Below, in pieces: positions 1 through 8,353 of a stretch of DNA of 34,011 bases; the stretch's first letter is position 1; the number at the start of each line of letters is the position of its first letter. The notes under the pieces were generated by a model. The model was not told the origin of the DNA. It did no database searches and saw only the letters and a program-made list of their open reading frames with translations. A program made the position numbers and the translations under genes. The stretch is taken from contig JASJEH010000041.1 in NCBI GenBank assembly GCA_030064755.1, positions 1 through 34,011 of the forward strand. The letters are read 5' to 3'. Source of the DNA: Methyloceanibacter sp. (lineage in GTDB: Bacteria; Pseudomonadota; Alphaproteobacteria; Rhizobiales; Methyloligellaceae).

Positions 1-203
1 GTAGATAACGGGTGCTGGATTCCGCGCAATTTGTTGAGCGTCTCGGCCTCTTTTTTCACTACCCTGGGAAGGGTGGTCTGTTGCCTAGCGGTTGGGCAGA
101 GGTGTTACCCCCAAGACAGGCCACACAACTACTAGCAAAGGTGGCCCATGATGGCGTCACATCAACTATGCCGCGAGGAGCTGCGTTTGCTGGAGACGAG
201 ACT

Positions 204-1007
204 GTGAAAAAAGTGCTTAGCGGGCCCGTCCGGCAGCGCATATCCAGGCTGCTTGCCGAACGTCGTAGCCTTGGGCGTGCGGTGCATTTCGGGATGGCGC
301 TCATGCGCCAGTTCACGTCCGCACCCAATGGGATATACGTCTTGTGCTACCATCATATGCAGCACAGTCACCAAGAGTCACTTGATCGCCAGTTTTCCTA
401 CCTTGCTCGGCATGCGCGATTCGTTGATGCCGACGAAGCGGTTGATCTCGTTGCCTCGGGCATCGAGATGGACGAACGCCGCGTCCTGGTCACCGTCGAT
501 GACGGTTATCGCGACGCGGCCCTCTCGATGCTGCCGGTGTTGCGCGCCCACCATGTGCGAGCGATCAATTTCGTTATCGCGGGTCGGCTCGCCGGCGGAT
601 ACTTGTCCGATGTGATGGAGACGCCTGAGGGAGACGGGTCCGAGTACATGTCCATCGAGGATATTGAAACATGGCTCGATGCGGGAATGCAGGTTGGTTC
701 ACATTCTCAGAACCACAGGCATCTCATTGACCTCTCCCGTGGCGAGATCGCAACCGAGTTGGAGCAGTCTAGGGCCGCGCTGATGGCGGCCACTGGCACA
801 GCCGTAGATCACTTTGCTTGCCCTTGGGGTGTGCCTGGTTTCGACTTCCCAACATACGCGCAAGAGGTCGCGATCAAGGCAGGATACAGTTCCTTCTTTA
901 CCACGCAGCGCGCTGTGGCGACGTCCCGGACGGACCCCTTTTGCTTTCCGCGTTTCGTGTTGGAACCGGACTGGGATCTCTTTGAGTTAGATGCCATTCT
1001 GGCTTAG
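204..1007 (+). CDS. NodB-type polysaccharide deacetylase family protein
   Basis: Predicted carbohydrate esterase 4 (NodB fold) enzyme that removes acetyl (or similar) groups from a polysaccharide or peptidoglycan. The metal-binding motifs are visible: VDDG (Asp99-Asp100 from the chosen start), HSQNH (His167 and His171) and a FACPWG motif that corresponds to the family's PYG segment. The frame is open from a stop at 6-8, so a GTG at 12 is possible. I prefer GTG 204 because GGAGACGAG (192-200) precedes it and homology to the family begins only after it; this gives 267 residues. No clear signal peptide is seen. Genes of this type often sit in exopolysaccharide clusters, which could lie to the left of the window, but nothing here confirms that. 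The family call is firm; substrate is unknown. Confidence 0.85.
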   Translation: MKKVLSGPVRQRISRLLAERRSLGRAVHFGMALMRQFTSAPNGIYVLCYHHMQHSHQESLDRQFSYLARHARFVDADEAVDLVASGIEMDERRVLVTVDDGYRDAALSMLPVLRAHHVRAINFVIAGRLAGGYLSDVMETPEGDGSEYMSIEDIETWLDAGMQVGSHSQNHRHLIDLSRGEIATELEQSRAALMAATGTAVDHFACPWGVPGFDFPTYAQEVAIKAGYSSFFTTQRAVATSRTDPFCFPRFVLEPDWDLFELDAILA

Positions 1008-1361
1008 CCCGGTCGAAGTCGCCTCAAGGCCCAAGGCCGCCCAGTATTTTTTCAGTACCTGGGGCCTCTTAGAGGCCAATCGAGCCGGTGCGACAACGTC
1101 ACCCAAGGTGATCGCACCGAAGAGTTTGATTCTTGGTAGTGTCCCTTCCAGTCGTCCAGCCGTGTGCGATAGGCCTAAGGCGTTCCCCAGCGGTCCGCAT
1201 GGGCGTATAGTTCGCGTAGGACGGTCGGCTATTGGCCCAGCGGCTCTTTTTTCGGCCGAACCGCAATACAGAACTCGACAAAGAGAATAAGACCCGTAAT
1301 CGGGACAGGACGGTGGCTCCCTCGGCATCGCAGAGGTATGCCCCGCAGGGAGGACTTGGCG
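1008..1361. other. Intergenic region, no supported gene
   Basis: About 350 bases between the deacetylase stop and the next start. Short overlapping frames exist on both strands (for example 991-1290 on + and 987-1328 on -), but none has a good ribosome site or a recognisable domain. A perfect 15-base palindrome, GGCCTCT-T-AGAGGCC, lies at 1063-1077. It has no T-run, so it is not a clear terminator. The segment could hold the remnant of a lost gene. Confidence 0.5.
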
Positions 1362-2060
1362 GTGGTTGACGAAGTCGAAAAGATTATCTCACGCCTGAAT
1401 GGTATAGACCCCGAGCGGCCCTATTTCGATCCGCTTGTCGTCGAGGAAGCCGTCGGCCGGCACGCACGCCTGATTGGGTTTCGGGACGTGCGTTTCACGT
1501 GGGCGATGGGCCCGCAACAGGCGAACGAGGCGCTCGCTGGAATCGATTTCTCAAGCTCCGAATCGTGCCTTTGGGCCGACACGACAAAGTCCATGCGGGC
1601 CGAGGCCCTTGCCGAAGTCAATGCAGATCCTGCGATTGCGGAAGCCTACCAGAAGGCGCAAGCGACGGCAGCGGACCGGATCGCCGAAGCTCTGCACCTC
1701 GAAATCTTCGCTCTGACACTGAGGAACCTGATATCGGGCGATGCGGGGACCCGGGGCTACAATGTGGCCTCGCTCGTAACGTCGGTCATGCGCGATGTTG
1801 TGGCGAATTCAAGCATCGAGAGCGAGCGGCTGGAGGATCTGAATGAGGCTTACCTGCCGTTCGCGGATGCGTTGATGGCGGGCCTGGGCTCATTCTGGAT
1901 CGTTGGGGAGCGCTTTGTTTGCCTGCCTCTTCCCCGCCTTAGGCTCAAGAGCGGCGCGCTCATCTCGGACGGGGAGCCTGCGGCGGTTTGGCCGAACGGC
2001 GAGGCTTACGCTTTCCGCGAAGATGGCTTCTTTCCGGCTTTGCAATCCGTCGAGTGGTAA
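1362..2060 (+). CDS. Uncharacterised protein with weak DUF6745-like C-terminus
   Basis: About 232 residues, soluble, no signal peptide or membrane segment. The last 40 residues (LPLPRLRLKSG, then PAAVWPNGEAYAF) resemble the repeated 'L..dGPA..wpdG..y..' pattern of DUF6745 proteins, which are of unknown function; this is a weak match made by eye. The N-terminal two thirds are mainly helical with many Ala and Glu. Start choice: an ATG at 1338 has AGAGG only one base upstream, which is too close, whereas GTG 1362 has an excellent AGGGAGGA at 1347-1354 with a 7-base spacer. The next gene starts 46 bases after the stop, so the two may be cotranscribed. I do not know its role. Confidence 0.7.
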   Translation: MVDEVEKIISRLNGIDPERPYFDPLVVEEAVGRHARLIGFRDVRFTWAMGPQQANEALAGIDFSSSESCLWADTTKSMRAEALAEVNADPAIAEAYQKAQATAADRIAEALHLEIFALTLRNLISGDAGTRGYNVASLVTSVMRDVVANSSIESERLEDLNEAYLPFADALMAGLGSFWIVGERFVCLPLPRLRLKSGALISDGEPAAVWPNGEAYAFREDGFFPALQSVEW

Positions 2061-2106
2061 GCGGCGTAGACTCTGTCGCAGACTTTCTTTTACTGCGGAG
2101 GCGTCA

Positions 2107-2457
2107 ATGCAAAACCCACATGCGAAAGCGGCAGAACCGGTATGTGTAGCGCGTAAGTGGGCAGCCGTGGTCGCGATCAGCGCCATGTTCGGTGCATTTG
2201 TGGTCGCCAGCCCAATCACTGCCGCGGCGAAGATTCGCTGCCAGGGTATCTTCCAAGTCAACAAGACCGGTTTGGTTTCTACTCAGATTTGCCGGGATCG
2301 GCAGATTGCGCGCGTGGCCCGCAGCTACGGCTGGCGCGTAACCGACGCTGAGGTGAGAAACAAGCCACTTAAGAAGGTCCAGATTTGCCGGGCCCTTGGC
2401 GGCGATACTAGATTGCAAGGCGCTTGCGGCGCCTATAACCGACAGAACTTCTTCTAG
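2107..2457 (+). CDS. Small secreted four-cysteine protein, unknown function
   Basis: 116 residues. After a basic N-terminus it has a hydrophobic segment (WAAVVAISAMFGAFVVAS) ending near AAA, consistent with a Sec signal peptide. The mature part is about 75 residues, basic, and contains exactly four cysteines (in IRCQG, QICRD, QICRA and GACGA), which could form two disulfides in the periplasm. The frame is open further upstream (from 1903), but that part overlaps the preceding gene. ATG 2107 is chosen because GGAGG (2097-2101) lies five bases before it. The stop lies 27 bases from the convergent gpmA stop. No family is recognised. Confidence 0.75.
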   Translation: MQNPHAKAAEPVCVARKWAAVVAISAMFGAFVVASPITAAAKIRCQGIFQVNKTGLVSTQICRDRQIARVARSYGWRVTDAEVRNKPLKKVQICRALGGDTRLQGACGAYNRQNFF

Positions 2458-2484
2458 GCTGCGTCTGGAAGTCTAAACATCCAT

Positions 2485-3228
2485 CTAGGCAGTGGAGGGT
2501 GCCGCTTTGGCTTTCGGCAGGGCGTGCGCCTCTTGGCCATCCTCAAGATAGAAGCTACGGACCGTCCGCAGATCATCGTCGAGATCGTAAACCAGAGGCT
2601 TGCCAGTCGGCACTTCGAGGCTCGGGATGTCTTCGTCCGAGATGCCGTCGAGGTACTTGATGAGTCCGCGAAGGCTGTTCCCATGGGCCGCGATCAGCGG
2701 CGTACAGCCCTTCATCATCAGGGGTTCCACACGTTCCTGCCAGAACGGCAGGACCCGCGCGACAGTGTCTTTCAGGCTTTCGGTTAAGGGCAGGTGCCGG
2801 CCGGGGACGTCCGCATACTTCGATTGATTACCTGGAAACCTGGGATCGTCTTTCGTCAGCGGCGGCGGCTGGACGGCATAGCTTCGGCGCCAGACATGCA
2901 ATTGGTCGGCGCCAACCTCTTCCTTGACCACGTCGCGATTGCGCCCTTGGAGCGCACCGTAGTGGCGCTCATTGAGCCGCCAGTTGCGTTCGACGGGCAG
3001 CCAGCTCTTGTCCAGTTCCTCAAGAACGATCCAGAGCGTGTGAATCGCGCGGTGCAGATAGGACGTAAAGCACCGATCGAACTGGATATCGTGATTTCTT
3101 AGGAGTTGCGCTGCGTGCTTCGCCTCATCAATCCCATTGTCGCAGAGGTCGACATCGGTCCAGCCCGTAAACACCGCATCGCGGTTCCAAACGCTTTGGC
3201 CGTGTCTAAGCAAGATCAAGCGCGGCAT
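2485..3228 (-). CDS. gpmA: 2,3-bisphosphoglycerate-dependent phosphoglycerate mutase
   Basis: Interconverts 3-phosphoglycerate and 2-phosphoglycerate in glycolysis and gluconeogenesis in the cytoplasm, using a phosphohistidine intermediate. The 247-residue protein opens with MPRLILLRHGQSVWN; His9 of the RHG motif is the phosphorylated residue. RLNERHYGALQG and AHGNSLRG (second catalytic His) also match dPGM. Length agrees with the roughly 250-residue E. coli type rather than the shorter forms seen in many rhizobia. ATG 3228 is preceded by AGGAGG (3235-3240), which settles the start against an upstream in-frame ATG at 3282. The gene is monocistronic and divergent from the AsmA-like gene. The 212-base gap between them (3229-3440) is AT-richer than its surroundings and should hold both promoters, but I could not place one with confidence. 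Confidence 0.95.
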   Translation of the reverse strand: MPRLILLRHGQSVWNRDAVFTGWTDVDLCDNGIDEAKHAAQLLRNHDIQFDRCFTSYLHRAIHTLWIVLEELDKSWLPVERNWRLNERHYGALQGRNRDVVKEEVGADQLHVWRRSYAVQPPPLTKDDPRFPGNQSKYADVPGRHLPLTESLKDTVARVLPFWQERVEPLMMKGCTPLIAAHGNSLRGLIKYLDGISDEDIPSLEVPTGKPLVYDLDDDLRTVRSFYLEDGQEAHALPKAKAAPSTA

Positions 3229-3440
3229 TGAAATCCTCCTGGCAACGGGTCCGCAGTGACGGTTTATGTGGCCAAAAGCCAAAGGGCAAGCTGGACATTA
3301 TTGTAACCTCTGTTGTGTTTGGCCGTTATTTGCACGTATTTGAAAGCCAGTTTTCCTGTTGAACGCGGTGTTTTGCCAAGGTTTCTCGGCTTTCCAGACC
3401 TGGCAGGAATCATTGTAGACTGAGACGAACCTCACCTGAC

Positions 3441-5927
3441 GTGTGGAGGGGCGCTTTGCGGCTTATCTTTTCAATCCTGACGGCTGTCGTGGTCCTGATC
3501 GCGGGCCTGATCTTCGTCGCCCCGATGTTCATCTCCGCTGACGATGTGCGCAGCGAACTGTTCGCACGGGTGGAGCAGATGACAGGTTATAGGCTTCGGG
3601 TGAGCGGCCCCCTCGACATCACGGTGTTTCCCTCGCTCGCCCTCGTGGCGGAGGACGTTGGGATTGCCGAACCCACGGCAAGTGGCGGCAACGAATTCGC
3701 CACCGCCAAGAAAGTGCGATTCGATTTGCTGTGGACCGGGCTTCTGCAAGGCAATGTACGCGTGCGTGAGGTGACGTTGGTCAATCCAATTGTGGCCGTT
3801 CCGCAGAGTAGGGGCGCGGCTGCCCCGCCGCCCAATGCGCAACTGGCGCCACCCGCCGACCAGCCCCTTGGCGACCCGGCTGGCGCTCCCGCTGCTGCCC
3901 CCGCCTCGCAAGGAAGCGGGTCTGGCATGGCTGAGTTTGCCGAGCAGTTGAAGTCCATCTCACTCGACAAGCTCATCATCACGAACGGTACCGTCACCTT
4001 GCCGTCATCGGACGGCAAGCCGGGCACGAAAGTCGAGAAGCTTAATCTTACGGCCTCCCTGCCCGGATACGACGAACCCTTGGATCTCGACACGGATGTC
4101 GTGGTGGACGGCAGAGCTGTCAGGTTAGGCGCCGCTATCGGCAGTTTCGGGCCATTCCTCGGTGGCGCCACGGTTCCCGTGCGGATCAAAGCCAGCATGC
4201 CAGGAACACTTGACGACCCTGTGAGTCTCAGCGGGAGCGCGTCGTACAAGAACGACACGCTCACTTTGCCGCAGTTCAGCGCTAAGTCGGGCGACAAGAC
4301 GCTGTCTGGCTCAGCCCTCTATAAGGATGGCGCGGCGACGCTGAGTCAGCTTACGGGGACGGTCGGGCGCGATACATTCGCGGGCACGGTGCAGTACAAG
4401 GACAACATCGTCACCGTGAATCCCTTGCGGGCTAATGTCCGCGGTACCGTTCTCGCCGGTCAGGTGCAGGCTAGTCTTGCGAACAAGGTGCCATATGTCG
4501 TGGCCGCATTCGGCGCAAAGACCATCGACATCAACGCGATGACGGGAATCAAGAAGTCATCGCCGAAGAAGTCCGCGAGCGCGAAGCCCAGTGGACAAAA
4601 CAAGAAGCAGGGCGGAGGCAACCGTACTCGTGGCGCCAACAGAGGCAGCGGCTGGAGCAACGACAGAATAGACTTTTCGGTGCTGAGGTCGGTCAACGGA
4701 AAAGTTAATCTGCGTGCGGAGCAACTTGTTTACGACCAAGTCAAGATTGCCCCCGTCTCGCTTCAAGTGACGCTTGAAGGTGGGAAGCTCAACGCGCAAC
4801 TGGCTCAGTTCGGACTCTATGGCGGCGCGGGCAATGCGACAGTCGCCGTCGATGCGAGTGGCAAGGTGCCAACCCAGCGTGTGAACGCGTCCTTGCAGAA
4901 CTTCGACGGTCGCAGTTTCCTTCGGGACGCGGCGGGGCTCGATTCCATCGAGGGCAAGGGAACCGTGTCTCTCAATGTTGGCGCGGCAGGCCAGAGTCAG
5001 CGGGCGATGGTTGGGTCGCTCGGTGGCCAAGCGAATATCGAATTCAAGAACGGCGCGATCCGTGGCGTGAACATCGCGAAGATGATCCGTAACCTCGGTC
5101 AGGGGGCCGTCAGTGGATGGCAGGGTGGCGCGGCCGAGAAGACCGATTTCGCGTCGCTGGGCGCGAACTTCCAGATCAATAAGGGCGTGGCTCAGACAAA
5201 CGATTTGCACCTGCTCGGTCCACTTGTGACCGTAAACGGCGGTGGTACGGTCAATCTTCCGCAGCAATCGCTGAATCTGCGTGTCGATCCGCAACTCGTC
5301 GCCTCGTTGGAGGGCCAAGGGCGTGCGCAGGAATTGGCCGGACTCGGCGTGCCTGTGATGATCGTCGGTCCGTGGGGCAGTCCCAAGATCTATCCCGATA
5401 TCAAGGGTATTCTCGAAAACCCTGCGGAGGCCATTGCGCGCTACAAGCAATTCGGGAAGGACTTGAAGAATCTGCCAGGCGGCTTGGGCGGTGCAGCTGG
5501 CGCGTTGGATGGCGTCGTCAAGGATGGGAAGATCGATCAGGAGAAGCTCATACAGGGTATTGGTGGGCTTCTGAGCGGCAACAATGCCGCGCAACAGCCT
5601 GACACGGCTGCGGCGCCCGGCCAGGCTCCCGCAGCACCGGCACCCGAACAGGAGCCCCTCGCAAATGTCATCAAGGACGGGAAGGTGGATCAGGACGCGT
5701 TGATCCGCGGTATTGGCGGGCTCCTTGGTGGGAACAACGCCGCGCAACAGCCTAGCGCGGCAGCACCCGCGGCACCGGCCGCGCCGGCCAAGCCGGCCGA
5801 GTCTCAGGCGCAAAGCACGCCGCAAAATCAGGTACCGGCGAACGACAACACGCAGCCGAAGCAAAAGAAGCTTAGGGCAGAAGACGTCGGAAGGCAGCTT
5901 CTGAACAACTGGCTCTCGCGCCAGTAG
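3441..5927 (+). CDS. AsmA family envelope protein
   Basis: An 828-residue AsmA-like protein, a family anchored in the inner membrane with a large periplasmic beta-rich body and linked to outer-membrane assembly and lipid transport. One N-terminal membrane segment (residues about 7-30) is followed by the typical AsmA start (RLRVSGPLDITVFPSLAL). A Pro/Ala linker lies at about 120-155, and the conserved AsmA C-terminal domain at about 500-640 (GSLGGQANIEFKNGAIRGVNI). The last 150 residues are a low-complexity Pro/Ala/Gln tail with a duplicated 29-residue unit. The GTG start has no strong ribosome site. The downstream gene begins two bases after this stop, so they are probably cotranscribed. Which AsmA-like subfamily it belongs to (AsmA, TamB-like or YhjG) is not settled from sequence alone. 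Confidence 0.9.
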   Translation: MWRGALRLIFSILTAVVVLIAGLIFVAPMFISADDVRSELFARVEQMTGYRLRVSGPLDITVFPSLALVAEDVGIAEPTASGGNEFATAKKVRFDLLWTGLLQGNVRVREVTLVNPIVAVPQSRGAAAPPPNAQLAPPADQPLGDPAGAPAAAPASQGSGSGMAEFAEQLKSISLDKLIITNGTVTLPSSDGKPGTKVEKLNLTASLPGYDEPLDLDTDVVVDGRAVRLGAAIGSFGPFLGGATVPVRIKASMPGTLDDPVSLSGSASYKNDTLTLPQFSAKSGDKTLSGSALYKDGAATLSQLTGTVGRDTFAGTVQYKDNIVTVNPLRANVRGTVLAGQVQASLANKVPYVVAAFGAKTIDINAMTGIKKSSPKKSASAKPSGQNKKQGGGNRTRGANRGSGWSNDRIDFSVLRSVNGKVNLRAEQLVYDQVKIAPVSLQVTLEGGKLNAQLAQFGLYGGAGNATVAVDASGKVPTQRVNASLQNFDGRSFLRDAAGLDSIEGKGTVSLNVGAAGQSQRAMVGSLGGQANIEFKNGAIRGVNIAKMIRNLGQGAVSGWQGGAAEKTDFASLGANFQINKGVAQTNDLHLLGPLVTVNGGGTVNLPQQSLNLRVDPQLVASLEGQGRAQELAGLGVPVMIVGPWGSPKIYPDIKGILENPAEAIARYKQFGKDLKNLPGGLGGAAGALDGVVKDGKIDQEKLIQGIGGLLSGNNAAQQPDTAAAPGQAPAAPAPEQEPLANVIKDGKVDQDALIRGIGGLLGGNNAAQQPSAAAPAAPAAPAKPAESQAQSTPQNQVPANDNTQPKQKKLRAEDVGRQLLNNWLSRQ
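5514..5753 (+). repeat. In-frame duplicated 87-bp unit in the AsmA C-terminal tail
   Basis: Copy 1 (5514-5600) and copy 2 (5667-5753) each encode 29 residues of the form V(V/I)KDGK(I/V)DQ...LI.GIGGLL.GNNAAQQP. They are separated by 66 bp of Ala/Pro codons. The copies differ mostly at third codon positions, so the duplication is not very recent and the protein sequence appears to be kept. Confidence 0.9.
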
Positions 5928-5929
5928 GC

Positions 5930-6478
5930 GTGAGACAGATTGCCTCTGGCGGGCCGTTTGACAAACATCTGTTGCGCGATAGGCTCGCTCTCATGCGCGC
6001 ATTTCTAGAAGTGTGTGAGGGTGCCCCACTCGCCAAATTTTCGGCGGGAAAGGTTCTGCTCGCGGAAGGCACAACGTCTGGGCACCTGTATGTATTGAGC
6101 GCCGGGGAAGTCGAGGTGCTTCGAGGAAAGACGCAAGTTGCGATCGTGGACGAGCCGGGCGCTCTGTTTGGAGAGATGTCTGTGCTTTTGCAGCAGCCCC
6201 ACACCGCGACCGTACGGACGACAACCCCGTGCAGTCTCTATGTCTTCGATGATGCTGCGAGCTTCCTCCGGTCAAAGCCCGAAATTGCCTTTCAAGTGGC
6301 CCGGCTCATTGCTAGCAGGCTGAATGCCGCGACGTGTTATCTTGGCGATATCAAGCAGCAGTTCCAAGACCGCTCGGACCATCTCGGCATGGTCGGCGAA
6401 GTCCTCGATACCCTGATGCACAATCAGGAAGAGGAGTTCAGCCCTGGTCCGGAGCGGGCGACGGATCCCCGTCTCTAA
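5930..6478 (+). CDS. Single-domain cyclic-nucleotide-binding-fold protein
   Basis: 182 residues. A cNMP-binding domain (Crp/Fnr N-terminal beta-roll) occupies about residues 35-125 (GHLYVLSAGEVEVL, then FGEMSVLLQQPHTATV). No DNA-binding helix-turn-helix follows, only a helix and an acidic tail, so it is not a Crp-type transcription factor. The phosphate-binding cassette normally reads GE...R-S/T-A; here it is GEM...H-T-A, so the arginine that holds the cyclic phosphate is His91. True cAMP or cGMP binding is therefore doubtful. The GTG start at 5930 is two bases after the AsmA-like stop; ATG 5993 is an alternative. Its 3' end overlaps the opposing metallophosphoesterase gene by 41 bp. Fold is confident; role is unknown. 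Confidence 0.85.
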   Translation: MRQIASGGPFDKHLLRDRLALMRAFLEVCEGAPLAKFSAGKVLLAEGTTSGHLYVLSAGEVEVLRGKTQVAIVDEPGALFGEMSVLLQQPHTATVRTTTPCSLYVFDDAASFLRSKPEIAFQVARLIASRLNAATCYLGDIKQQFQDRSDHLGMVGEVLDTLMHNQEEEFSPGPERATDPRL

Positions 6479-7244
6479 GCCACTCCGGCAGTGCGTGCAG
6501 GTTCGGGACCGGGCGCGTCAGCGCCTCTGTCAGACGGACGCTCTGCGCTCCCGCTGCTGAGAACCACACAGCTTCTTGAGCATGGGTGTCTAGAATGACA
6601 TGTGCCGGCGGTACTCCCATGTAGTGGCCCGTATTGAACACCCACGTCGCGCCGATGCGATCGACCCATGACCCGTCACCCACAAAGGGAGCCTCGTGGA
6701 CGTGGCCGCACATCACGATGTCCGGCTGGTACTCATCGATCCACCGTTCCAAAGCATCGTCCCCGAAGTAACGCTGACCGCTCCAGGCGATCGGAGATTT
6801 CGCTGGTGGTGCATGATAGATCCAAATCCAGCGGCTTGGCCGGTCCTTCGCGGCACTCTCCAATTGCCGGCCGATCTCGCCCTGCGAGGTGGGGCCGTCC
6901 CACCACGGGCAGGCCGTAAACAAGATGTCGTCGACAAGGGTCGATTCGCCGTCCGTTAGCATTCCGTCATTCGGCCGGCCGACAAGCCATCGAGCGGTCC
7001 ATTCGCCCGCCTCATTCTTCGAATCCAAGTCATGATTGCCGGAACAGACAAAGAGCTTCGTCTTAGTCCGGATGCGGTCAAAGTACTTTCTGACGACGGT
7101 GACCTGTGCTCGCCCATCAACAGTCGAGCTGATGTCCAAATGGTCACCGGCCATGACAACGATGTCGAACTCGCTCGCAACCTCTACGACCCAGTCGAAT
7201 TGCGGCAGTGAGTAGTGCAGGTCCGAGACCAAGAGAAGGCGCAT
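6438..7244 (-). CDS. Calcineurin-like metallophosphoesterase
   Basis: A 268-residue cytosolic phosphoesterase. All five metal motifs of the family are present in order: DLH (in VSDLHYS), GDHLD, GNHDLD, a lone His in YHAPP, and GHVHE. These bind a di-metal centre that hydrolyses phosphomono- or diesters. It resembles the class III or predicted phosphodiesterase subgroup; the substrate cannot be read from the sequence. I chose ATG 7244 because the family domain begins exactly there (MRLLLVSDLH). The open frame upstream to 7394 lacks similarity, although no strong ribosome site precedes 7244. The gene converges on and overlaps the cNMP-fold gene. Confidence 0.88.
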   Translation of the reverse strand: MRLLLVSDLHYSLPQFDWVVEVASEFDIVVMAGDHLDISSTVDGRAQVTVVRKYFDRIRTKTKLFVCSGNHDLDSKNEAGEWTARWLVGRPNDGMLTDGESTLVDDILFTACPWWDGPTSQGEIGRQLESAAKDRPSRWIWIYHAPPAKSPIAWSGQRYFGDDALERWIDEYQPDIVMCGHVHEAPFVGDGSWVDRIGATWVFNTGHYMGVPPAHVILDTHAQEAVWFSAAGAQSVRLTEALTRPVPNLHALPEWLRDGDPSPAPDQG

Positions 7245-7400
7245 GTCGTTTCTAACGTCAACAGTTTGCTCACCTTGTTCGCAGGTTCCCCGTGCAATTC
7301 GGCGAATCAGCGTCGTCGTGAACGGTTCGTTTGGGTGCCTCATGTAGACCGGAGACATCGCCGACAGGCAACCGACGACACCAACGATCAGCATACGACG

Positions 7401-7658
7401 ATGCTCAACTTGATGACACCTTTCTACGGGCGCAAGCGCTTCCTAATGCGGCAGCGCCCTATTTGCCTCCGCACTCTGGCGCGGCGCTACCAGATCATGG
7501 AGCTGGTCGGGTTGACAGCGGCCATCGCGTTGATCTGGATTGGCGTACAGTTGGACAACCAGCTGTCGACCGCGCCGGTGCAAGATGCGGCCAGCGTCGA
7601 GTCTGCTAGCGCGGATCTCATCAAAGGCGTCCCAGTCGGAAAGCATCGGTCGCTGTAG
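7401..7658 (+). CDS. Small predicted membrane protein
   Basis: 85 residues with a basic N-terminal 30 residues and one membrane segment (MELVGLTAAIALIWIGVQL), followed by a short Ser/Ala-rich tail, so it is probably anchored with its N-terminus inside. No family is recognised. It is divergent from the metallophosphoesterase, 156 bases away. No good ribosome site precedes ATG 7401 or ATG 7413. A hairpin-forming repeat, GTGCGC/GCGCAC (7658-7663 and 7672-7677), starts at the stop codon but lacks a T-run. The hydrophobic profile favours a real gene, but evidence is modest. Confidence 0.45.
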   Translation: MLNLMTPFYGRKRFLMRQRPICLRTLARRYQIMELVGLTAAIALIWIGVQLDNQLSTAPVQDAASVESASADLIKGVPVGKHRSL

Positions 7659-7759
7659 TGCGCAACGCCGGGCGCACCTACTCCCCCGATTGCTCTCGGC
7701 TCCTGATCATGACAACTGATGAATTCGGTTGGCCCTAAAGCCGCATCCGATGGTGGACT

Positions 7760-8353
7760 CTAGTTGCCGAACAGCCCTCTGAAGGGGCCATTGCCGCTGA
7801 ATATCCCGCCCGAGCGGCGCTTGGGTTGTTCTCTGGTTGGGGAGGACGTGACCCTCGACGTTTGCCGAGGTGGACTGGACGTTGTTGTTGTCCGTCTTGA
7901 CGTGCTCGGCGAAGCAGCGCGGGAAGGCTCATCCGCGCGTCTTTGCGCGGGAGCAGGCGCAAGTGCGGCCTGTTCAATCCAACCTCCGGCGCCGCTGTTC
8001 ACATCGTGGATGCGGAGGTAGTTGCCTTCCTTAGCGACGGCCCGAAATGGCCGCCCCACGGGAAGACTATAGAGTGCCGAGGCCGTGGGGTTCGGGGACG
8101 AGAGCACCTGCACCGGCCGTTGCGAAACCAGCACTTTGCCAGCCAGTGGCGAACCCGGCGGCAGTGGCGTTCCCATGGTTGGGCGGCTGTCACTGGCCGC
8201 CACGCCCGCGGTTTCAGCTGGAGGCGTTACGTCGACTGTCGTGCCTAGCGTATCTCTTGTCGTCGTGTCTTCGGTATCGATCAGAAAGAAGACGCCCGCG
8301 ACGAGGCAGAGACCGATCGCCAGAAGAATTCCGAGGAGCTTATGCTCGGCCAT
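7760..8353 (-). CDS. Membrane-anchored bacterial SH3 domain protein
   Basis: 197 residues. A single N-terminal membrane anchor (residues about 6-25, LLGILLAIGLCLVAGVFFLI) is followed by a Pro/Thr linker. A bacterial SH3 (SH3b) domain then spans about residues 75-130 (VQVLSSPNPTASALYSLPVG, then YLRIHDVNSGAGGWIEQAAL), and a Ser/Thr/Arg/Pro-rich disordered tail ends in GIFSGNGPFRGLFGN. SH3b domains commonly bind peptidoglycan or protein partners in the periplasm, so a wall-associated role is likely but inferred. The ATG at 8353 has AGGGAGT upstream at a suitable distance. The gene appears to stand alone. Confidence 0.8.
   Translation of the reverse strand: MAEHKLLGILLAIGLCLVAGVFFLIDTEDTTTRDTLGTTVDVTPPAETAGVAASDSRPTMGTPLPPGSPLAGKVLVSQRPVQVLSSPNPTASALYSLPVGRPFRAVAKEGNYLRIHDVNSGAGGWIEQAALAPAPAQRRADEPSRAASPSTSRRTTTTSSPPRQTSRVTSSPTREQPKRRSGGIFSGNGPFRGLFGN

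Noticed and set aside
3401-3415. Sigma-54-like TGGCAG...TTGT upstream of the AsmA-like gene
   Set aside because: The spacing is one base too long and the invariant GC of the -12 element is replaced by GT.
4557-5864. Long open frame on - opposite the AsmA-like gene
   Set aside because: It is antisense to a well-supported gene, Arg/Leu-rich, and without any recognised domain; long shadow frames are expected at this GC content.
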